Source: Allobosea sp. BK604
GTDB taxonomy: Bacteria; Pseudomonadota; Alphaproteobacteria; Rhizobiales; Beijerinckiaceae
Direction: 5' to 3'
NCBI RefSeq assembly: GCF_004341515.1
Contig: NZ_SLZF01000014.1
Span: forward strand, 62,001-126,000
Length of the DNA: 64,000 bases
Positions 17,378 to 26,936 of this stretch are shown piece by piece (the stretch's first letter is position 1; every line of letters begins with the position of its first letter). The notes under the pieces are model-generated. The model did no database searches and was not told the origin of the DNA. It saw only the letters and a list, made by a program, of their open reading frames with translations. The translations under genes were made by a program, and so were the position numbers.

Positions 17378-18040
17378 TCAGGCCGCCTCGGCGTCGCGTG
17401 CGGTCCACATCTTCTGGAAGGCCGGGCGGGCATGCAGCTTGTCGAGCCAGGCCTTGACGTTCGGGGCGGCGTCGAAGAGCTGCTGGGCCGGCTTGGCGTA
17501 GCGGATGATCTCGCCGACATTGATGTCGGCCACGGTGAAGCGCCCGCCCATCACATAGCCGCCGCCCTGCGCGAGCTGCCGGTCGAGCACGGCGAAGGGG
17601 GCGGGCAGGGCCGCGAGCGAGGCGGCGACGATCGCCGGATCGCGCTTCTCCGGCGGATAGGCGGCGAGGTGGTAGGACAGGTTGAGCGCATGCGTCTCGC
17701 ATTCGTTGGCGGCCCAGAGCGACCACATCGTCGCGAGCCCTTCCTCCTGCGCATCCTTCGGGGCCAGCGGCCCGCCATGCTTGCGGGCGAGGTAGAGGTT
17801 GATCGCCAGCGATTCGTTCAGGACGAAGCCGTCATCGTCGATCGCCGGGATGCGCGCGTTCGGGTTGACCTTCAGGAATTCGGGGCTGCGCGTATGCAGC
17901 GGCGCATCCGCGGCGTTCGGATCCGGCAGGCGATAGACCTGGATCACCGGCACATGATTGAAGGCGAGGCCGAGCTCGTTGGCGAGCCAGATATTGCGCG
18001 TCGCGCGCGAGCGATAGCAGCCGTAGATCGTCAGCGTCAT
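17378..18040 (-). CDS. Glutathione S-transferase family protein
   Basis: A 220-residue cytosolic GST. The thioredoxin-like N-domain reads MTLTIYGCYRSRATRNIWLANELGL with the cis-Pro/ExS element NARIPAIDDDGFVLNESLAI (Glu-Ser contacts for glutathione), followed by an all-helical C-domain with FTVADINVGEIIRYA. The gene starts 76 bp downstream of the acyl-CoA dehydrogenase stop, on the same strand, so the two may be co-transcribed. Substrate unknown. Confidence 0.9.
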   Translation of the reverse strand: MTLTIYGCYRSRATRNIWLANELGLAFNHVPVIQVYRLPDPNAADAPLHTRSPEFLKVNPNARIPAIDDDGFVLNESLAINLYLARKHGGPLAPKDAQEEGLATMWSLWAANECETHALNLSYHLAAYPPEKRDPAIVAASLAALPAPFAVLDRQLAQGGGYVMGGRFTVADINVGEIIRYAKPAQQLFDAAPNVKAWLDKLHARPAFQKMWTARDAEAA

Positions 18041-18116
18041 GGGTCAGGCTTCCGGTATCGAGAGGGGAAGACAATTCTCCGGCCCGGCAGGATCGGAGAT
18101 GATCTCTCTACGGAGG

Positions 18117-19274
18117 TCACGGCGCCTGGCGCAAGGTCTCGCGCGCGATGATCAGGCGCTGGATCTCCGACGTGCCCTCGTAAATGCGGGTGATGCGCGC
18201 GTCGCGGGCATAGCGCTCGACCGGGAAGTCGCGGCAATAGCCGGCGCCGCCATGGATCTGGATCGCGCTGTCGGTGCAGCGATGCGCGGCCTCCGAGGCG
18301 AAGAGTTTTGCCATCGAGGCTTCCTTGGCGAAGGGCTCGCCCCGGTCCTTGCGCGCGGCGGCGTCGAGGATGAGCAGCCGCGCCGCGTGCAGGTCGAGCT
18401 CGCGATCGGCGATCATCCATTGCAGCCCCTGGAAATCGGCGATTGCCTGGTCGAACTGCCGGCGCTCCCTGGCATAGGACTTCGCTGCATTCATTGCCGC
18501 CCGCGCGATCCCGAGCGAGACCGCGGCGACGCCGATGCGCCCGCCGGCGAGCTCGCCGACCGCGACGCGGAACCCGTCATTCTCCTTGCCCATCAGGTTG
18601 GCGGCGGGGATGCGGGCGCCGTCGAAATGGATCGTGTTGGTGGCGGAGCCGGTCTGGCCCATCTTCTTCTCGGCCTTGCCGACGCTGACGCCGGGCGTAT
18701 CCGCCGGCACCAGGAAGACCGAGATGCCCTTGCCCTTCGGTGCCTCCGGGGCGGTCACGGCCCAGACCACGAAGAGTCCGGCATATTCGCCGCTGGTGAT
18801 GTAGATTTTCTGGCCGTCCAGCAGATAGGCGTCACCATCGCGCCGCGCCCGCATGCGCATGCCCGCAGGGTCGGAGCCCGCGCCGGCCTCCGTCAGGCAG
18901 AAGGCGCCGGCGGGATAGGTGCCGTCAGCCAGCCGCGGCAGATAGGCCGCCTTGTGCTCGGCCGAGCCGACTGCCTGGATGACCTCGCCGACCATGTTGG
19001 TGACCGAGGTCGTGACCGCGGTCGAGGCACAGGCCGCCGCCAGTTCCTCGAGTGCCAAGGCGAAGGCGACGGTGCCGGCTTCGCTGCCGCCGAACTCGGC
19101 GCGCACATTCAGCGCCATGAAGCCGTTTTCGGCGAGGGCCTTGAGATTGGCGAGGAATTCGGTGCGACCCTCGCCGCGATCGAGCTTTTCGGCGAGCGGC
19201 GCCAGCCTGTCGGCGGCGAATTTGCGAGCCGTCTCGCGGATCAGCTCTTCCTCGTCGCTGAGAGCGAATTGCAT
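18117..19274 (-). CDS. Acyl-CoA dehydrogenase
   Basis: A 385-residue FAD enzyme that forms the alpha-beta double bond of an acyl-CoA. Seen are CLTEAGAGSDPAGMRMRA (FAD/substrate loop), QIHGGAGYCRDFPVERYARDARITRIYEGTSEIQR with the catalytic Glu in YEGTSE, and the N-terminal helical MQFALSDEEELIRETARKFA. ATG 19274 is used because this helix is the family start; the frame stays open upstream but is Pro/Arg-rich and unlike the family. Short-branched-chain substrates such as isobutyryl-CoA are possible. Confidence 0.92.
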   Translation of the reverse strand: MQFALSDEEELIRETARKFAADRLAPLAEKLDRGEGRTEFLANLKALAENGFMALNVRAEFGGSEAGTVAFALALEELAAACASTAVTTSVTNMVGEVIQAVGSAEHKAAYLPRLADGTYPAGAFCLTEAGAGSDPAGMRMRARRDGDAYLLDGQKIYITSGEYAGLFVVWAVTAPEAPKGKGISVFLVPADTPGVSVGKAEKKMGQTGSATNTIHFDGARIPAANLMGKENDGFRVAVGELAGGRIGVAAVSLGIARAAMNAAKSYARERRQFDQAIADFQGLQWMIADRELDLHAARLLILDAAARKDRGEPFAKEASMAKLFASEAAHRCTDSAIQIHGGAGYCRDFPVERYARDARITRIYEGTSEIQRLIIARETLRQAP

Positions 19275-19612
19275 GGCGTCCTCGTCGTTTCTCGTTGCGT
19301 TGGAGCTTAGAGGGCGGGGCTCGCGGCGCCAACATGCGCAGCCGATCGAGTGGCCTGACCGGGAAAGCCCCCCAGGCGCCGAAAACGGCCGGCGATCCTT
19401 ACGCATTTTTTATTTGACGCACGGGTCGGCCGGGTGCATTCCGCCCGCGCTGCCGGCCTTCATGGATGGCGGCTTCACAGGAACTCCCAGCGCAATGCCA
19501 ACCGACAGTCCAAGCCGACAGTCGATGCCGTCTGCCGCCGCCTCGCGCGCCTGACCGGAGAACCCGGCTCGCCTGCGATCGGCCCTGACGGCCGGTCGAA
19601 AAGGATAGAGCC
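19275..19612. other. Intergenic region with divergent promoters, mgtE leader
   Basis: A 338-bp stretch between the acyl-CoA dehydrogenase and mgtE genes. An AT-rich patch with TTTTTTATTTGACG (~19405-19418) is the only promoter-like spot seen. The 190-nt part before mgtE is GC-rich; a short frame at 19434-19616 overlaps the mgtE start but shows no known leader-peptide features. No M-box riboswitch was recognised. Confidence 0.4.
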
Positions 19613-20986
19613 ATGAATGCCATTGCCGAAACCCCGGCGCGCGACCTGTTCGCGACCACGCTCGCCCGGACGCTGGCGCAGGAACATGTCGCCGACATCG
19701 TCGAGACGCTGAACGAGCAGGACGCCGATACGCTCGCCGCCGTGCTGCTCGCGTTGCCTTTCGGGCGGGCGGTCGAGGTGCTCGACCAGCCCGAGCTGGA
19801 CGAGGCCGCCGAGGCGCTCGCGCTGATCCCCGAGGAGCGCGCCGCCATCTTCCTGTCGGAGATGTCGGCCGATCGCGTCGCCGATGTCGTGCAGCGCCTC
19901 GGCGAGCCGCTGCGCCAGCGCCTGCTCGCCCGCGTCGATCACGGCACGCGCTCGGCGCTGACGCAGCTGCTCGCCTATCCCGAGGGCAGCGCCGGCTCGA
20001 TCATGACGACGGAGTTCGTCAGCGTGCCGACGACCTGGACCGTCGCGCAGACGCTCGACCATATCCGCCATGTCGAGCGCTCGCGCGAGACGGTCTATGC
20101 GATCTACGTGCTCGGCTCGGTCACCGGCAAGCTGGTCCAGGCGGTCACGCTGCGCCGGCTGATCAGCGCCGATCCGCGTGCGCCGGTGGCCTCCATCGTG
20201 CCCGAGCGCCGGCCCATCCATGTCCTGCCGCAGACCGACCGCGAGGAGGTCGCGCGCCTGATCTCGAAATACAACCTGCTCGCCGTGCCGGTGGTCGATG
20301 CCGCCGACCATGTCATCGGCATCGTCACGGTCGACGACGTCATCGACGCCATGATCGCGGAGACGACCGAGGACGTGCAGAAGCTCGGCGGCATGGAGGC
20401 GCTCGACGAGCCTTATCCCGACATCGGCTTCGGCGCGATGATCCGCAAGCGCGCCGGCTGGCTCAGCATCCTGCTGGTCGGCGAGATGCTGACCGCCTCG
20501 GTGATGCAGCATTTCGAGGGCGAGCTCGAGAAGGCGATCGTGCTCACCCTGTTCATCCCGCTGATCATGAGCTCGGGCGGCAATTCCGGCTCGCAGGCGA
20601 CATCGCTGATCATCCGGGCGCTGGCGCTCCGCGAGATCAGCCTGAAGGACTGGTGGCGCGTGGCGCTGCGCGAATTGCCGACCGGGCTGACGCTCGGCGC
20701 GATCCTCGGCGTCATCGGCCTCGCCCGCGTCGTGCTCTGGCAGCAGGCCGGCTTCTACGATTATGGCGAGCACTGGCTGCTGATCGCCGCGACCGTAGGC
20801 GCCACCCTCGTCGGCATCGTCACCTTCGGCTCGCTGACCGGTTCGATGCTGCCCTTCGCCCTCAAGCGTCTCGGCTTCGATCCCGCCAGCGCCTCTGCGC
20901 CCTTCGTCGCGACGCTGGTCGATGTCACCGGCCTGGTGATCTATTTTGGCATCGCCGCCGTGATCCTGGGCGGAACATTGCTCTGA
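19613..20986 (+). CDS. mgtE: Magnesium transporter MgtE
   Basis: A 457-residue MgtE channel. Order: N-terminal superhelical domain (residues ~15-130), paired CBS domains (~133-260, with MTTEFVSVPTTWTVAQTLDHI and AVPVVDAADHVIGIVTVDDVIDAMI), the plug helix and five transmembrane helices. The pore signature LIMSSGGNSGSQATSLIIRALAL is intact. AAAGGATAGAGCC before the ATG supplies a ribosome binding site. It imports Mg2+ gated by cytosolic Mg2+ through the CBS module. Confidence 0.96.
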   Translation: MNAIAETPARDLFATTLARTLAQEHVADIVETLNEQDADTLAAVLLALPFGRAVEVLDQPELDEAAEALALIPEERAAIFLSEMSADRVADVVQRLGEPLRQRLLARVDHGTRSALTQLLAYPEGSAGSIMTTEFVSVPTTWTVAQTLDHIRHVERSRETVYAIYVLGSVTGKLVQAVTLRRLISADPRAPVASIVPERRPIHVLPQTDREEVARLISKYNLLAVPVVDAADHVIGIVTVDDVIDAMIAETTEDVQKLGGMEALDEPYPDIGFGAMIRKRAGWLSILLVGEMLTASVMQHFEGELEKAIVLTLFIPLIMSSGGNSGSQATSLIIRALALREISLKDWWRVALRELPTGLTLGAILGVIGLARVVLWQQAGFYDYGEHWLLIAATVGATLVGIVTFGSLTGSMLPFALKRLGFDPASASAPFVATLVDVTGLVIYFGIAAVILGGTLL

Positions 20987-21014
20987 TCAAGCCTTGTGCC
21001 GTGGGACATTGTCG

Positions 21015-22766
21015 TCAGGTGAGGGCGTCCGCGACGACGCGGTTGCGGCCCTCCGCCTTGGCCCGGTAGAGGGCGAGGTCCGCGGCGGCGATCAGCTCTG
21101 GCCAGGCGCCGCTGCGATTGTCGCGCAGCGCCGTGCCAAAACTCGCGGTCACCTCGATTCCGGCGCCGGATTCGAGGCGGAAAAGCGGATAGTGCAGTGC
21201 CGAGCGCAGCCGCTCGGCGATGTCGCTCGGCGCTTCGCTGTCATGATCGAGCAGGAGGATCGCGAACTCCTCGCCACCGAAGCGTGCGATCACATCGTCC
21301 TGCCGCAGCGCCGCGCACAGGCGCCGAGCCGTCTCCTTCAGCACCTCGTCGCCGGCAGCATGGCCATGGCCGTCGTTGATCGCCTTGAAATGATCGATGT
21401 CGAGCAGGATGAGCCCGAGCCGCTTCGGCCCGGCACCCGTCTCGGTGAGCCCCGCCGCCAGCCTCTCCAGGGCGCCGCGGTTGAGCACGCCGGTCAGCCC
21501 GTCGTTCTCGGCCTGGCGCTTGAGCTGGTCGGTGAGCATGGCGCGTTCCCGGTCGAGCGCATTGCGCTCGATCAGCCTCTGACGCAACGCCTCCAGGGCC
21601 TCGAACAGGCTGCGCATCTCGCCCTGCATGCTCCCGCTCGCGATCGGCTCCTCGACCTCGCCATTGGCGAGCGCGACGATCCGGCCGCGAGCCTTGAGGA
21701 GCGGGCGGAACAGAAGCTTCTGGCTGGCGATAAGCAGCGACAGCTCCGCGACGAGGGCAAGGGCCGTCGCCGCGGTCACTGCCAGCAGGGCGTTCTGCGC
21801 CGCTGCGCCCCTGGCTCGCAGGTCCGCGACGGTGGCGGTCACGAAGGCATCGCGAAGCTGTTCCAGGGGGGCGAAGCTCGGCACGATCCGGTCGGTGAAC
21901 TGTGCGGGGGTCATGCCGAATTCGCCGGTCGTGCTGGCTGCCAGCGTCTGCTCGACCAGGGCCATTCCCTCGCCGAAGAAGCGCGTCACTGCCGCCTCGT
22001 GTGCGGCGGCTACGGCGGGGTCGGGATTTGCGCCGATCCGCTGGCGGGCGAGGTCCCAGAGCGTGAGGACGCGCCCGCGGGTCTGCTCGAAGGCTGCGCG
22101 GCGCGCGAAGCTCATGGGTTCGCCATGGGCGATGGGGATGACGAGATGCGAGCCGAGCCGGCCGGCATACTCGCGCAATTCACCGAGCATGCGCATCACC
22201 AGCGCGCGGCCGACGAGATCCGGCTCGTCGGCGAGCAGATTGCTCATCGCCGCTTCGATGAGCGGCTGGGTGGCGTCGTAGACCCCGAACATCGTCTCGA
22301 TGGCGCTCGTGATCTCGGTATTGCTGCGCGCAGAGAAGGGCACGGCCGTCAGCCCGTCGACCTGCTGCCGTGCCCGCGCGAGCGTGCGCCGGAGCTGCTC
22401 GGCCCGCGGCTGCAGCGTGGGGCTCGCCGCCACTCGCTCCAGCGCGGCATCGGTGTTGGCGCGGAAGTCGCGCAACCGGCGGCGTGACGGACTGTCGCTG
22501 CTCGGCTCCTGGCCCAGCACTGCGTTGGTCGGTCCGCGCTCGGCCGAGATCTGGTTTGCAGCGTTCATCACCTGACGGAAGGCCATCAGCTTCGACAGGC
22601 TGGCGCGATTGGCTTCGAGGTCGCGATAGTGGCGGTCGATCAGGCTGAGCCCGAGCGCGAGCGAGCAGGCCATCACGATCGCGACGGCGGCCCAGAACCG
22701 ATGGCTCAGATTGAGGTGACGCGGACGGACAGGAATTGGCGAGCGCCCGCTAGTGCCTGACATCAT
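21015..22766 (-). CDS. Membrane-bound diguanylate cyclase (GGDEF)
   Basis: About 583 residues. A TM helix (WAAVAIVMACSLALGLSLI) is followed by a ~270-residue helical periplasmic domain containing ISAERGPTNAVLG, reminiscent of nitrate/nitrite-sensing helices, then a second TM (LLAVTAATALALVAELSLLIA), a HAMP-like linker and a GGDEF domain with RFGGEEF active site. RQDD five residues before GGEEF is a canonical product-inhibition I-site. It should make c-di-GMP under feedback control. The start is uncertain: ATG 22766 is used, ATG 22832 is an alternative; neither has a strong ribosome binding site. Confidence 0.88.
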   Translation of the reverse strand: MMSGTSGRSPIPVRPRHLNLSHRFWAAVAIVMACSLALGLSLIDRHYRDLEANRASLSKLMAFRQVMNAANQISAERGPTNAVLGQEPSSDSPSRRRLRDFRANTDAALERVAASPTLQPRAEQLRRTLARARQQVDGLTAVPFSARSNTEITSAIETMFGVYDATQPLIEAAMSNLLADEPDLVGRALVMRMLGELREYAGRLGSHLVIPIAHGEPMSFARRAAFEQTRGRVLTLWDLARQRIGANPDPAVAAAHEAAVTRFFGEGMALVEQTLAASTTGEFGMTPAQFTDRIVPSFAPLEQLRDAFVTATVADLRARGAAAQNALLAVTAATALALVAELSLLIASQKLLFRPLLKARGRIVALANGEVEEPIASGSMQGEMRSLFEALEALRQRLIERNALDRERAMLTDQLKRQAENDGLTGVLNRGALERLAAGLTETGAGPKRLGLILLDIDHFKAINDGHGHAAGDEVLKETARRLCAALRQDDVIARFGGEEFAILLLDHDSEAPSDIAERLRSALHYPLFRLESGAGIEVTASFGTALRDNRSGAWPELIAAADLALYRAKAEGRNRVVADALT

Positions 22767-22958
22767 GTCGCGCTGGGAGTCATCCTGCCTGAATACGTAA
22801 AGAGCTCCACGGGCCGAGCTCTTCGATAGCATAGCAATAAGATTAAGACGCGGTGTCCGCGGCTCTTCGCAGCTGGACCCGGCTTTCGCAACGCGCCTCG
22901 GCCGCAGCCCGGCATGCCGCCATGGACAGATCAAGCATCGTGGGGGCTATGATGTGGC

Positions 22959-23456
22959 ATGGAGATCGAGACCGACCGCCTCTCCCTGTGCCCGACGCGC
23001 CTTTCCGACGTGCCCGGCCTTTTCGCCTTTCTCGGGGATCCTGCCGCCATGCAGCACACCCATCATTGCGCCACGCTGCGCGACTGCCGCCGCCATGTCG
23101 CCGGGCATGAATGGCAGCGCCGCAGGCGCGGCTATGCCCCCTGGACGATCCGCAGCAAGGCCGATGGCGCGATCATCGGCTGGGGCGGCCTGTTCGAGGA
23201 TCCGTTCGATCCGGGCTGGGGCGTCGAGATCGGCTACTGGTTCGCGTCTTCGGCCTGGGGCAAGGGCTATGCGACGGAGCTGACCAATGCCGCCGTCGCG
23301 GTCGCCCGCGACCATCTCCGGCTGCCGGAGGTCCGGGCCTTCGCCAAGCCGGACAATCTCGGCTCCTCCCGCGTGCTGGAGAAGGCCGGTTTCGAGAAAC
23401 AGCGCTATGTGCCCGAACTGGAGCGCTTTCTCTACAGGCACAGCTTGACCCGCTGA
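22959..23456 (+). CDS. GNAT-family N-acetyltransferase (RimJ/RimL type)
   Basis: A 165-residue GNAT protein, starting MEIETDRLSLCPTRLSDVPGL as RimL-like enzymes do. The acetyl-CoA loop is EIGYWFASSAWGKGYATE and the late strand-helix reads VRAFAKPDNLGSSRVLEKAGFE. It may acetylate a ribosomal protein N-terminus or a small molecule; the substrate cannot be inferred. Divergent from the diguanylate cyclase. Confidence 0.9.
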   Translation: MEIETDRLSLCPTRLSDVPGLFAFLGDPAAMQHTHHCATLRDCRRHVAGHEWQRRRRGYAPWTIRSKADGAIIGWGGLFEDPFDPGWGVEIGYWFASSAWGKGYATELTNAAVAVARDHLRLPEVRAFAKPDNLGSSRVLEKAGFEKQRYVPELERFLYRHSLTR

Positions 23457-23463
23457 GATCGCT

Positions 23464-23586
23464 TTCGAATTCGCTGGCATGAGTCGATTGGCGTGGCTGT
23501 CGAGAACCGGAGCGGAGCGTACGTCTGTACGTGAGCACCGGAAGCGCAGACGGCCGCGTCAAGCGGCCATGCCAGCAGAATTCGAG
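23464..23586. repeat. Palindromic element between convergent genes
   Basis: Left end GAATTC-GCTGGCATG (~23467-23481) is inverted at the right end CATGCCAGCAGAATTC (23568-23583) with one bulged base. The interior has the dyad CGGAGCGTACGTCTGTACGTGAGCACCGG split around 23521. The whole 123-bp gap between the GNAT and histidine kinase genes is made of this element, a non-coding repeat probably present elsewhere in the genome. Confidence 0.65.
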
Positions 23587-23593
23587 AGTGGCC

Positions 23594-26500
23594 TCAGCCG
23601 GCGAGCACTCGCTGCGGCGGGAAGGTGATCTCGACCAGCGTGCCTTCCTTCTTGACGCTGGTGATGGTCATCGCGGCGCGGTTGGCCTCGACCAGGGCCT
23701 TGGTCAGCGGCAGGCCGAGACCGGTGCCGCCGGCCTTGCGCGTCGTCGGCACCTGCCGGAACGGCTCCAGCGCGAGTGCGATCTCGCTGTCGTCCATGCC
23801 GATGCCGGTGTCGCGTACGCGCAGGATCGCCTCGCCCTGGTCGCCGAGCGCGGTCGAGACGATGACCTGCCCGCCGGCATCGGTGAACTTCACCGCGTTG
23901 GAGAGCAGGTTGATCACGATCTGGCGGATCGAGCGCTCGTCGGCGACGACGGGCGGCAGCTTCGGCGAAAGCCCGGAGCGCAGCACGACGCGGCCGCGCT
24001 GCGCCTCCGGCTGCAGCAGGCTGACCGCCGAGAGCGCGATCTCGTTCAGGTTGACGCTGACGAAGTCGAGATCGAGCTTGCCGGCCTCGATCTTGGCGAG
24101 GTCGAGCAGGTCGTTGACCAGGCTGATGACATAGCCGCCCGACTGGTGGATGTCGCGCAGGTATTCCTTGTAGCGCTCGTTGGCGATCGGCCCGAAGCGC
24201 TCCTCGGCCATCACCTCGGCGAAGCCGATGATCGCGTTGAGCGGGGTGCGGATCTCGTGGCTGATCTTGGCGAGCACGTCGGATTTCTGGGCGCTCGCCT
24301 TCTCCGCCGCCTTGCGCGCCTCGACCAGCTCGCCCTCGGTCTTCTTCCAGGCGGTGATGTCGCGCAGCACGGCGCAGAAGCGCCGCTCCGCCCCATCGGC
24401 GATCTGGCCCATCGTCATGAACAGCGGGATGCGCCCGCCCTGGCGCACGCGACCGGCGATCTCGCGGCCATCATTCATCACCGAGGCGACGCCGCCACCC
24501 TTCAGACCTTCAAGATAGTCCAGCGCCGGGCCATGGCTCTCGGGCGCGAAGAGCAGCGTGAACAGCTCGCCGGTGACCTCGCGCTGGTCGTAGCCGAACA
24601 GGGCTTCGGCGGTCTTGTTGAGCGAGAGGATGCGGCCGCGCTCGTCGATGGTGACGACGCCGTCGGTCGCAGTGTCGAGCACCGCCATCATCTCGCCGAT
24701 ACGGGCCTCGCGCGCCTCGATATCGAGCCTGAGCGCATCGACACGGGCGGAGATCTCCTCCTCCTCGGCGGCGAATTCCGCCGCGAGCTCGGCTTCCTCC
24801 GCCTCCTCCGGCGTCATCTCCTTGATCTCGCCGCCGCCATCGGGGTGGCGGAAGGCCATCAGCGTCGCCGCTTCGCCCAGCCAGGAAATGCTCGACAGCT
24901 TGGCATCGACGCTGAGCAGATGTCCGAGCCGGTCGATGAGCACCATCGGCCCGCCTTCGGCCCGCGCCGCGCCCTTGATCAGCCGGCTGACGCCGCCTTT
25001 CGAGGCGAGATCGGCAAGATCGGCATAATCCAGCAGGTCGAGCAGGGTCCGGTTGGCATAGAGCGGCTCCTCGCCGCGATTGACCAGCACGGCGATCGGC
25101 AGCCTGTCGAGCACGTCGGCATGCGAATTGGGCAGGCGCGGGCGGCCGAGCGCGAGGGCCGGCTCCTCCTGCGGCGCGCCATGCGCCGAGCCGAGCAGCG
25201 GCTCGGCGACGGGTTCACTTGCCTCCGACGCGGCTTCGCCGGACGGGCCGGGCTCCGGAGGAATGCGCGCCACGGTCTCCTCGGCCGCGCCTGCTTCCTC
25301 CAGCGGCTGCTGCTCGCTTGCCGGGGTTCGCTTGCCCAGGTTGAGGGGGGCGGCCGGAGGCAGGCGCGACTCGATTCCCTCCTCGCCGGCGATACGGGCT
25401 CCGAGCGCCTTGGCGATCTCGCGGAAGGCATTGCGTTCGGCCGAGCTGAGCAGCGGCTTCGATGGTTCGAGCACCGGCCTGACCGCGGTCAGGTGGCCGT
25501 TGCGCAGCGGTACGACATTCGCGCCGGGGCGGGGCTCGTTCGCCGGCGACGTCGCCTCGGGCGTAGCCTCCGGCTCCGGCTCCGGCTCGGTTGCGGGGGG
25601 CACATCGCCCTCGTCGCTGGCTTCGGCGGCAGCCTCGGAATCGCCCAGGGCGAGATCGGGCGCGTCGAGTTCGTTCGGCGGGTTGGCCTCCTCCAGCCTG
25701 TCCGCCTCGGACATCAGCTCCTGCGACGCTTCGACCAGCTCTTCGCTTGCCGTTTCGGCGACAGCTTCGCTCGTGCTCTCCACCACGCTCGGGGCGGGTT
25801 CGTCCTCGGTCGGCTCGAACTCGGCTGCGGCTGGCACTGCGATCTCGGGAAGCGATTCGCGCTCCGTCATGCGCGCAAGGCCGAAGCCGCGGAAGCCGGT
25901 GAGGTTCCGATCGGCGTCGAGGACCGGCACGCCGGAGAGCTCGACGCGGACTCCGACGCTCGGGTCGGCTGTCCGCCACAGCACGGAATAGCCGCTCCAG
26001 GTCGCGGAGCCGGCGAGCTTGGCGGGGAGGGTTTCGCCCTGGTCGATGATCTCGCGCCCGATCAGCTCGGACCATGTCCGCCCCGGCATGGACGCAGCTG
26101 CGTCACTGCCGATCACCTCGGCGATATCGGGCGATACGCTGGTGAAACGGCCTGCCGCATCGCATTGCCAGAGAAAACGCACGGTCGCGCGCTTCGGCAT
26201 GGCCGGCGCCGCGGCGGCTGGGCTTTCCGGCTGGGGGGCGGGGGCCGGCGTCGCTGTAGCAGGCGTTTCCGCTGCTGCCGGGGCCTCAGGCGTTGGCGCC
26301 GCAGCAGCAGCAGGCGCCGCAACGCCGAGCCGCCGCAATTCAGACGCGGCAATGGTGATCGCCAGGATCGGCGGCTCGCTGCCAGCCGAGAACAGCTTGC
26401 AGCCGCAGGTGACCAGCGCGGCGGTGAAGCCCGGCTTCAGCCGCAGCCGCTCGAGCCTGAGGGCCTCATGCGAGGCGAGGCCGCCGGCGAGCAGCTTGAG

Positions 26501-26701
26501 TCGGTCGCGAGTCGCGAGCGGCAGGGGCGCGCTGTCCCAGTCGCGCCCGAGCAGGGCGCGGGCGGCGGCATTGCCAAAACCCGGCCGCGCGGCCTCCTGG
26601 TCCCAGAGAAAGAGCGCGCCGCCAACAGCAAAAGGGGCCAGCGCGGCGTCCTTTGCCGCTTCTGTCCCTAGCCACGCCCAATCCTGTCCGGCTTCGCTCA
26701 T
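23594..26701 (-). CDS. PAS-domain sensor histidine kinase, PdhS-like
   Basis: About 1035 residues, soluble. The C-terminus has PAS (~650-780), the H-box KISHEIRTPLNAIIGFAEVM with phospho-His near 810, N-box INLLSNAVKFTD, G1 DTGIGMDD and G2 GGTGLGLPLTKALVEANRA. The H-box and G2 wording match the DivJ/PleC/PdhS kinases that act on DivK in alphaproteobacteria, and Brucella PdhS is also ~1 kb residues. Residues ~170-560 are Ala/Glu/Pro-rich and low-complexity. ATG 26701 is preferred over a GTG at 26734. A cell-cycle role is inferred from family. Confidence 0.87.
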   Translation of the reverse strand: MSEAGQDWAWLGTEAAKDAALAPFAVGGALFLWDQEAARPGFGNAAARALLGRDWDSAPLPLATRDRLKLLAGGLASHEALRLERLRLKPGFTAALVTCGCKLFSAGSEPPILAITIAASELRRLGVAAPAAAAAPTPEAPAAAETPATATPAPAPQPESPAAAAPAMPKRATVRFLWQCDAAGRFTSVSPDIAEVIGSDAAASMPGRTWSELIGREIIDQGETLPAKLAGSATWSGYSVLWRTADPSVGVRVELSGVPVLDADRNLTGFRGFGLARMTERESLPEIAVPAAAEFEPTEDEPAPSVVESTSEAVAETASEELVEASQELMSEADRLEEANPPNELDAPDLALGDSEAAAEASDEGDVPPATEPEPEPEATPEATSPANEPRPGANVVPLRNGHLTAVRPVLEPSKPLLSSAERNAFREIAKALGARIAGEEGIESRLPPAAPLNLGKRTPASEQQPLEEAGAAEETVARIPPEPGPSGEAASEASEPVAEPLLGSAHGAPQEEPALALGRPRLPNSHADVLDRLPIAVLVNRGEEPLYANRTLLDLLDYADLADLASKGGVSRLIKGAARAEGGPMVLIDRLGHLLSVDAKLSSISWLGEAATLMAFRHPDGGGEIKEMTPEEAEEAELAAEFAAEEEEISARVDALRLDIEAREARIGEMMAVLDTATDGVVTIDERGRILSLNKTAEALFGYDQREVTGELFTLLFAPESHGPALDYLEGLKGGGVASVMNDGREIAGRVRQGGRIPLFMTMGQIADGAERRFCAVLRDITAWKKTEGELVEARKAAEKASAQKSDVLAKISHEIRTPLNAIIGFAEVMAEERFGPIANERYKEYLRDIHQSGGYVISLVNDLLDLAKIEAGKLDLDFVSVNLNEIALSAVSLLQPEAQRGRVVLRSGLSPKLPPVVADERSIRQIVINLLSNAVKFTDAGGQVIVSTALGDQGEAILRVRDTGIGMDDSEIALALEPFRQVPTTRKAGGTGLGLPLTKALVEANRAAMTITSVKKEGTLVEITFPPQRVLAG

Positions 26702-26867
26702 GTTCGTCTGCTTGTCCGACTCATAACAGCCCACGCCGATATGGCTAACAAAGCATTAATAGCGCCCGGACGATTGCAAATCCACGGAACAGAGCCGATC
26801 TCTCCAGCGTCTGATCGAAACAGCGTTAACGCTCCGGGAGCCGGCCCCCGGCATCCGATTGTCATCG

Positions 26868-26897
26868 CATTGCAATAATGATATTGCACTGCACAAT
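26868..26897 (+). promoter_or_regulatory. TGC-rich motif upstream of phasin gene
   Basis: ATTGCAAT (palindromic, 26869-26876), ATTGCA (26882-26887) and TGCACTGCACAA lie 40-70 bp before the phasin ATG. TGC-rich repeats are the recognised site type of the PHB-responsive repressor PhaR in related bacteria; assignment here is tentative. Confidence 0.35.
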
Positions 26898-26936
26898 CAG
26901 AAGATCGTGTGACCAGCGATTAGGGAGGATCAGTTC

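Noticed and set aside
19408..19612. Leader of mgtE considered as an M-box riboswitch
   Set aside because: No conserved M-box core could be seen, and this class is mainly in Firmicutes; the GC-rich leader is left unassigned.
19434..19616. A 60-codon frame before mgtE as a leader peptide
   Set aside because: It runs into the mgtE start codon with no ribosome binding site of its own and no regulatory codon run.
23531..26671. An open frame of ~1046 codons on the + strand opposite the histidine kinase
   Set aside because: It reads as His/Arg/Leu-rich non-homologous sequence, a by-product of high-GC codon bias; the - strand has complete kinase motifs.
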